Source: a virus. From it: DNA of 56,956 nucleotides. The notes under the pieces were generated by a model. The model saw only the letters and a list, made by a program, of their open reading frames with translations, ran no database searches and was not told where the DNA came from. The translations under genes were made by a program, and so were the position numbers. Location of the stretch: IMG/VR virus record IMGVR_UViG_3300010157_000074, positions 1 to 56,956 of that record. One strand, written 5' to 3'. Position 1 is the stretch's first letter. Every line of letters begins with the position of its first letter. This document shows positions 36,601 through 45,600 of the stretch, piece after piece.

Positions 36601-39600
36601 TAACTTTATCGGCCGGAACTATTGTAGCCATAACTACTGCATTTTTACCTGGCGAGTTCATTGCAAAACTCTCTGCTTTATATCTATTAGTTGACCATGA
36701 AGATAGTGGCCTCTGCTGTACAGTGCCTGAAAATACTCCAGTAGACCCTAAATTATTATAAATTTCATTTAGTTCTGTAGAGTCAGATCCCCTATACACA
36801 ATAAACCCATCAATACCCTGATCCTTCAGCAGATCTTGAGTAGCGTTATACATTGCATGTAAGAACTGTGTATAAATAAGTCTGTGATCTTTAACTTCTT
36901 GATCAACCTGATCTTCATAGTGGTTATTTAAATCTATTAAATCTTTTACTTCATTAGGAACGGTTCCCTGCTCCCTATAGATATCTACATTGTATTGATT
37001 CATGCCTCTAACAAAGCTCCACTCGGATGTGGCTTTAGGGTCCATAGCAAATATATCTTTAGCTACTTTTTGCATAGCATGAGATTTTATGTTTTTATCA
37101 TTAGAAGACAGTGCCCATGAGTGAATTAAATTAGAAATCATTATTTTCTTCAGATCATTTACATCTTCCTGATTAAAACTTGAATGTACTCTTAAAAACA
37201 ATTGATCATTTATAAACTTTATAATACTGTTTGAATCTGTATTGCCCATTTTTTCTAGAACAGAATTCATAAGTTCTTTATTTACAGTCAATATAGATAT
37301 AGTTGACAGACTCTTAACTTCATTAACATTAGTGACTAAAAGTTCTGTATCTTCTTTTATATCGGATAGATCTGCATTAAAAGCGTTGTATATTGATGAA
37401 GATGCAGGGCCTGAAAGACGAGAAAAAAAGGCCTCTTTTGCTATACCGTTGTAGTTCATGTAATGCACATCCATGCGGCTAGATGCATTAAATAGTGGAG
37501 AATATCCACCGCTCATAGCAGCTTTAAGCAAATCATCAAATCTAGCATCTGGCATATACCTAAGAAGTCTTGCAGCTGCAACTTGCTTAAGCAGGATAGA
37601 TTGAGAAAACTCAGACGTTGAGCTAAACAGATCGGATATAGAGTCGCTTGCGCTCAGATCGTCTATTTCGCCATTTCTTACAGCATCTTCTACAGCTGAA
37701 ATATTTGTCTTTTGAGTAGCTGTAGTGATATTTCTTTCAGCACCCTCACGGTTTTGGTTAGGGTTAGACTTTTCTTTAGCTGATTGAACGTCACCTAGAT
37801 CACGGATCTTGTCGTCATAAACGTTACGGATTTGCTCTAGGTCATTGCCACTTGTAGCGGAATCTTCGTAAAGTGAGTTTAGCTTCTTAAGCTCATTGTA
37901 AAGTTCTTTAGCTGCAGCTTTGTAGACGTTCTTGTCTGCACCAGGCTGGTTTCTAAAGTTTTCAATTGCATTTTCAAGATTGTTTTTAAAGGCACTTAGA
38001 TCATTCTCTAGATTTCCATTGTAAGAAGCATTTTCTATAGCTTCAGGAGCTACCGAAGTTTTAGGTAAAGCTTTACTTCTATTAGAAATAATATTTCTGA
38101 TCTCATACTCATTTTGAGTGTGGAATACATTATCTAAGGAATATGACTCTTTAGAGTCGTTGATGTTTACAATTTCAGGATTTTTATTTCCATCAAGCCT
38201 GAGTTGATATCCCCACTCAATAAAGTCTGTTTTATCCCTAAAAGCTGTAGGATTAGGCTTTTTAAATACTTGTAGCGTTATCTTTTTAAGATTTCCATCA
38301 CTATCAACAACAACTAGATCATCTCCCTTGTTGATTATTTTACCGTCGGCACCCCTGTGTATAGGGTTAACCTCGGCACCATTACCTGAAGAGTAATTAT
38401 CTATATATTTTTCAAAATTATCTAAATAATCTGTACTAGACATTATCTTTTTAAAAGCTATTTCTAGATCTACATAACGAATAAAGTCATCTATATCTTC
38501 AGGGTTTAAAATCTTTGCTAGCTGATTAACCTTATCGTTTGCATCTTTTTTAGCAGCATCAGGATCTTCAGTTCTTTTACTTCTGTGGATGAAATCATAG
38601 ACTTTTTTAATAGCATTGAACAGTCTGTAACCGTCTTCACGAGAGATCTTGTCTGGAGTCTCTTCCGAGGTAGGCTCTTTTACAACTTCTGGCTTAGGCT
38701 CAACCGGTTTAGCCTTAATAGCTTTTTCAATATCTTTTTTGTCTTTAGGGCTAAAAGCATTGAGCTTAGTAAGCATATTGAAGTTATATGTAGTTTCTTT
38801 CCCGTTAGGACCTCTTACGGTTAGCTGAACAACTCTACCTAGAGTATCTTTCTTAACTACAACTCCAAGAGCATAACCATCTGGACCATAGATAGTCCAC
38901 CCAACGTCTACTTTTTCTGCTAGATATTGCTTAGCTGTTTCCTTGGTTATTTGAGTTGGGCCAAGATCTTTAGGAGTTTCTACTGAAGTTACAGGAGTCG
39001 CGACAGGTTTTTCCGGCTTCTCTTCAACGGGCTCTTCTGGCTTTTCTTCAGCAGATTTAGCAGTTTCTGCCTCTGCCTTAGCTTTCTCATCCCACTTTCT
39101 CTGTACTTCAGCCATCTTAGCTTCTTGAACTGGAGCAGTAGCGTCTTCATCCATTTTTGGATCAGTGCTGGTTGGCTTGAAAGCATCGTAGATCATTTTA
39201 GGGACGTCAATCATGCCGCCTTTTTCATCTACGTAAAGGAAGTACTTAATAGGCCCCCAGATATTTTCTGATTGACCTTTGACAAAGTCGACGTCTTTAA
39301 GATTTTGACTCTTGCGCCTACCAATAGCAAATCTGCTGTAAAGTTCACGGTAGGTCATTACTTCGCCATTCCAGCGAACTTTTTTGTCTAGGTGGGCTTT
39401 AATTTTACCTAATTGCATTGGAGATAGAGCATCAAAGTCTAGAACTCCGCCAGCGGTCTCAATAACATTTTTCTTAGGCTCTTCTGTAGGCTCAGCTGCT
39501 GGCTCTTCTACAACTTCAGGCTCATTTACAACTTCTTCAACGTCAGACTCAGAGATGCCATCTTCTACTTCTATATCCCTAAAGAGGTTGTCAAAGTTGA

Positions 39601-42600
39601 AGTCTAGAGGATCGGTTGGTTTGCCGGCACCTTCCTTCATACCCTTATTAGTTAGTACATTGAGCTGCTTCATTGCATCGACAAGTTCAGCTATTCTCTT
39701 AGCAATAGCTTTTTTCTCATTTTCATCTGTTGAAGAACTTCTAGTGTTGTTTAAAATATCCTTATAATCGCTAAGTTTTTCATGCAACATTACAACAGGA
39801 TACGGGCTAAGCTCTTGCTTCAAACGCTTAGCTTCGCGTTTCATGTTCTTGCCTCGTTTAGCGGCTAGATACTTTCTGTAAAGCTGGCCAACTTCAGTCC
39901 AAGCATCTATATTAGCCTGACGTTCTTCCTCGGTAAGTTCCTTAGGTTCTTCTTCTACCTTAGTTTCGGCTACAGGTTCAGTAGCAGGCTTAACGTTCTG
40001 GTTCTCGTCAGAGTAGCGAGCTAGGCCGGTTATTCCACCAAACTTAGCCAAAAACTCTTCATCATTAACAAAGACATTATCGTAATACCCGCCCTGTGCA
40101 CGGTTAGGTTCTTTAATTTCAAAAACTCTATTTCCGTTTTCATCGGTCTTAACGGATACAACTTGTGCATAGAAGTTAGGACTAGTTTCTTCGCTTTTAG
40201 TTCCCTTCCATCTAGTAGTTGGAGGGAAGTGCCCACCATACATTAGGTAGTCGCCAGATTGAATTTGATCTAAAGATTCTAAAGGAATGTATTCGGATGT
40301 GTAAGGGTTGTTATTTCCACCATTTTCAGCTATTGCATTAGCCACCATTTTTCTGGCTTCTTCTACAGCTTTTTTCCAAACTTCCGGATCATTAATATCT
40401 CCTGGAACCTCGGCATTTCTATAGTCAATAAGTCTACGTCTAGACATATCTTCTCGCCATTTGTTATTTAATAAGCTTATTCTCCAACCAGCAACTCTTC
40501 CCTTTTTGTTGTAGCTATTAGGCTCGATCGCTTCTTCGTAATAGATCTCTGCTCCATAGCGAAGTCCATCTTTTGCACGAACGTCGGGATAGTCTGCTTC
40601 GTGCTGGAATCCTTCTCCATTTATTACATATTTAGCGTAAGGTTCTCCCGCACCTGCGGGGAACATTTGAACATCATCCGGTAGAGGGAAGTTATGCTCG
40701 CCAGTTATTTCTTTTGATTCGGTTGTAGGAGTGGTTTCTTCTTCAACAGGCTGTTCTTTTTCATCCTCATCATTTAATTTAAAGAATTTAAAACCATACT
40801 TATTTTCTAGTTCTTTTTCATTATCAAGTCTTCTTTGAAGTTCTTCTTTAGCTAGATTTTCATCTTTATAAGCATCTATCATATCCCCAATGTGCGCTGC
40901 ACTTCTTTCAGATGACCCTAGCATAATTTCATATTCGCCCCAGTTAGTTTGCTTAACAAAGTATTTTCCAACTAGATCTTTAAACTCAGGATCCATATCA
41001 CCCTCTAGACCAACATCTAGAGTTACTTTTTCTATTTTTCCGCGATTAATTAGATATATAGTATCTCCACGCTTTGGCTTATGGCCATCAGCTGTAACAC
41101 CTTCAGTAGCATCTCTACGTGCAGGATCTTTCCAAATCTGATATTGCTGAGCTAACCACTGCTTAGCTTTTGCTATAAGTTCAGGATCTTTATAGTACCC
41201 ATAAAGATCTGCCCCTCTCCAATAACCGTCTTTGTCTTGGAATTTTACAGAGATGTGATCTCTAGGGTAGTCAGTACTTCCCCAGTATCTAATCTCTCCC
41301 CAGAATTCAGCACCTTTCTTTGGAACTGCCATATTTCCGCTACCATTGCGAGGCCTAGCCATATTCCAACCAAGAGCAATTTGACCATACTTATCTTTTT
41401 CCCAGTCAGCTGCAACATCTTGTAGATCTACAAAACTGTCATCAATTTTTTCTGGCTCGTTGGCAGGAGTAGGTGCGGCAGCTGGAGCATTTATGTTTCT
41501 ATATCTCTTAGCAAGTTCAACGTAAGATTGATTTATAAGATTCTCTAGAGCTGACTTGTCATTCTCATCGCCATCAACTTCAAAAGTTGCAACTACGTTA
41601 CCCTTTGGATCTAGAATGGTGGCGGTCCACTTACCATCCTTGTTAGATATGACAGCTCCAAATGGAGGTTTTTTCAGCCGATCTATTTTTTCAGTTTTAG
41701 CTGCTTTCCATTTTCCAGTCTTAGGATCTTTTAGAGCTCTCCAAATGTAGTCATCTCCAACTTTTCTAAAGAAGTGCGGGAATGTGCCTGGAAGTTCACC
41801 GTTGTTATATTCTTCATTTCTTCTTGCAAGAGCTTTTGTAGCGAACTCAAATGCTTTTCTAAAAGTTTCTTCCTCGCTACGTTCTAATTCAAAATCTAAT
41901 AATTCTGCAGGACCGTAACCATCTCCATCGATGGTGCCGTCCCAGTTTCGCCACTGAATTTCTGTGTATTTTTGATCTAGAGATCCATCAGCTTTTCTTG
42001 TAAAAGTAATCTTTATACGAGCCCCTGGAGCGCTAAAGTCTTTGTTGTGCCAAATAACTACTGCTTTTTTACCAGCAGCAAATTTTGAAGGATCTTCGTA
42101 AGGTAATGCACCTTCTTCTCCTTCTTCGCCATCCTCTTCGCGGTTTTGAGAAGGCTTGTCGCGGTTGTCTTGCTCTTCGATCTCAAAGCCCTTTTCAATA
42201 AGCTTTTTCTCGTCGATTTCAGCAGGGAATTCTGGCTTAGGATGTACCATCGGCACATAGCCTTTTTCTGCATAGCCCTTAGGGTCAATCTTTCCCTTGC
42301 CGATAGGGTCTTCTCTTGTTACTTCTGGTTCTGGAGTTTCGGTAGATTCTTTTTTACCAAGGTTAGCGTCAATAATGTCTTGTACAGCTTTAACAACTTC
42401 ATCCCAGTTTCCTCTTAGGCTACTTCCTTCACGTTTTTCGACATGCTTGATTTCACCAGGTTTTAGATTTTTATCTAAAAGGTCTAGAAGTTCTTCGTAA
42501 TCAATACCTTCTTTTCTTCCATAACCATGCACATCCAGGTATGGAGCTAAGATATCTTTTATAAGACCTCCCACTACATCGGTTTTTTCACCTAGTGGGT

Positions 42601-45600
42601 CTACAGCTTCAATTCTTTCTTTTAAAAGTTCTTTTATGCGATCAAGAGCATCGAGTTGTCTTTTCCTGTAACCTGGATCTAAGAATTCTTTTACTTCATC
42701 TAAAACTTGCTTTAATTTATCTGAATACATGCCTTCATGTACTGCTCCAAGGTTTTCTTTTAGATGCCTAATTAGTCCTTTATAATCTTTAATGTCTAGC
42801 TTTATAATTTCTTGTACAATTTCATACGCCTCTTGAGCGATTTGATCAGCCCTTTGCTTTGGATCCTGATTAGGATCAATTCTTTTGCCAAGGTTTATTG
42901 CTATCCTAAGGACAGCTTCAATGATTGATTCATAAAGAAGTTTTCTTTCTGGACCGTATATTTCAGTAGTAGATTCAGCTGGGGTCTTGACTCCATTTAA
43001 GAAGTCTTTTGCATGAGCAATTATGGAATACTGGTCACCGTTTCCAGGCAAAATCTTCTCATTTAAATACTCCGCTAATCTCTGATATTTAGATACAGGT
43101 ACGCCTAAATTATGAATTTCTTCAATAATTTCATCAACTTCAAGTCGTATTTTATCCTCAAGTTCAAGGTCAAAATCCTCCCAGCGGCCACTAGATTTAT
43201 ATAAAGCATTACGGATCGCGGCCCTCAATAAAATAATAAAAACTTCATCAAATGAATCGTTATTTCTGCGTCTACCTCCACCACCACCGCCGCCATTACC
43301 GCCACGTCCACCTCTACCGCCGCCGTTACCTTCTCCGCCTCTGTTGTTACCATTGCCACTACCCTCTCCACCCTGATTCTCATTTTCAGGTGTAGGTGCA
43401 GGAACGTTTGACTTAGAAGAAGTTAGTACTTTTTTGAAGGTTCCAACTGGAACAACTTCGTGCTTGACTTCACCGTCTTTGCCTACATAAACAACAACTC
43501 GGTCACTAGACTTTTTAACATCAGGAACGCCGATGCCATGCTCAAAAACGTTTACAACGTTAGCTGGGCCATCCGGACTTTCGTAAACCATTCCAGGTTT
43601 GAGATCTTCAGCCTTTACTGCATCTGCGTTAGAAGAATCAAGTTTTCCTGGCAAAGGATAAATAAAGTCTGGACCGTCGCCAGGTACAAAGTTAGCTCCT
43701 GCTTTAGTAACATAAATTATTCCATTTTTGTGTACAACATACTCATCTAAACCTTTTGGAAATACATCTCCAGGTTTATAATCTTTACCTTCTACCCAGT
43801 AGTGCCAGTTCCCGTGTCTATCTTGACGTATTACTACAACTTTACCGTGAAGATTTCCATCCTTGTCATATACAATATCTCCAGGTTTGACATCTTCAGG
43901 CTTCTTTACATCTGGAGTTCTAGCTTTTCCGCCTCGTGGAGTAGTAGTTTTTTTACCTTTACCTTTTTCTTCTTTTTTAGGGGGGTTTACTCTTTCAGAG
44001 TTTGCAGTCCAATGGATCGGTTCTCCGTGGATGTAAGGCTCAATTGCAACTTTCCAGAATTGGCCAATATTAGGTAGAATGCTATCCTCTCTATTGTGAA
44101 ATGCAATAAGAGCTGCTGCAAATAATTCAGCCATTCTTTCATCAAATGCATTAGGATTTATTTTTGGATCTAAATCTGCATTTGGGGTAACTGCAAATCT
44201 CTTGAATGGTTTAGCATCTGTACCCCAGAACATCTTTTTAAGGTCTCCCCAAAGAGGAGAGTTAACCAGTTTTCCATGCTTTTCTCTATTCCAGAGGTGA
44301 CCTAGCTCGTGAAAGAATACGTGCTGAAGTGCAGGAACAAATCCTCCAGGATTTTGACCGTAATATTCTTCTTGTCCCTGCTCATTTATTCCTTTGAAGA
44401 GTCTTCTTTTGTCAGCTTTATCCAGATTATGCAATTGATCCCAAAGAATCAAGTGCATAGTACCATCAGGTTCGGTGTGAGACTCCCCGGTTAAGCATCC
44501 AAGCTCGGGGTGGTCCTTATCAAAACCAATGACTTCACCCTCAGTAAAAGCTGGATCTCCTTGCTTAGCAATTTTAATTCTTACAGGGAGTTTAAATCCA
44601 AGCTTTCTTGCAGTATCTAGGTATCCTTTAAGTTCATCTAGAAGTTGACCATTTATGTCAGACTGCTTGTCAAATTCAATAGTAAATTCTCCATAGCGAA
44701 GTATGACTTTTTCACCGATACCCTGTAAATTCTTATAAGTAGCAGCTGCAATAGCATATTCTTTTTCATTTATATCGGTTCTGCCTTCTGGATCTTTAAG
44801 ACGTGTACCTTTACGAGACTCTCTAAGAGCTTTCCAAAATAGTTTTACAAAATCGTCTAAGTTCCCAGCAGACTCGTACATATCTTTATACCAGGAAGGG
44901 TATCTCTCCCAAGAATCGATACGATCGTAGCCAACCGGAATATATTGCTTAGGCTTTTTTGTAAACTTTTTCTTTAAAAAGTACCCTCCAGCTTTAAGTT
45001 TAGCTAAAAATTCCAATTCTTTTTTGTTAGGTACGCCATTGCCCTCACCTAGCTCACCGCCACCGCCTCCACCACCGATTCTAAATTGGTTAGGAGTGTT
45101 GTTAGTTCTATCTTTATTGGTGTTTAGCCGAGCTAGAACCTCTGCAGCTTTACCTCTGGTAGTTGCTTCATTAACAGCTTTTTTAGCTTCGGCAGCAATC
45201 TCTTGATTTTCTGAGCCAGCAAGTTCATTGAGAGCATTTAGTTGGGCTTCAGTAACTGGATTATTTCCAGATATAGAGTTTTTAAACGCAGCCATACGTT
45301 CTTGGTAAAGCTTTTGCATTTCCGGAAAATTCAATAGACGCATATCTTGATTGTCTTCAGCAGCAGCTCTATCGACAATCTTTGAGACTAGGTTGAATGA
45401 ATCTTCCGCATCTCCATCAGCTGAGTGCCAGTTAGCAGGTTCAAAACCTAAGAAGTTTGCAACTGGGCCAAGGCTGGAGCTGGCTCTTACTTCGCCAGTC
45501 TTGCGATCTGGAGCCTTAGGACCGTCAGTGCCTTTTTCTGGATCGTACTTAGGCAGAAGTGAGGCAAGATCTTTTGAGTCAACGGTTCCGGCAATGTTTA

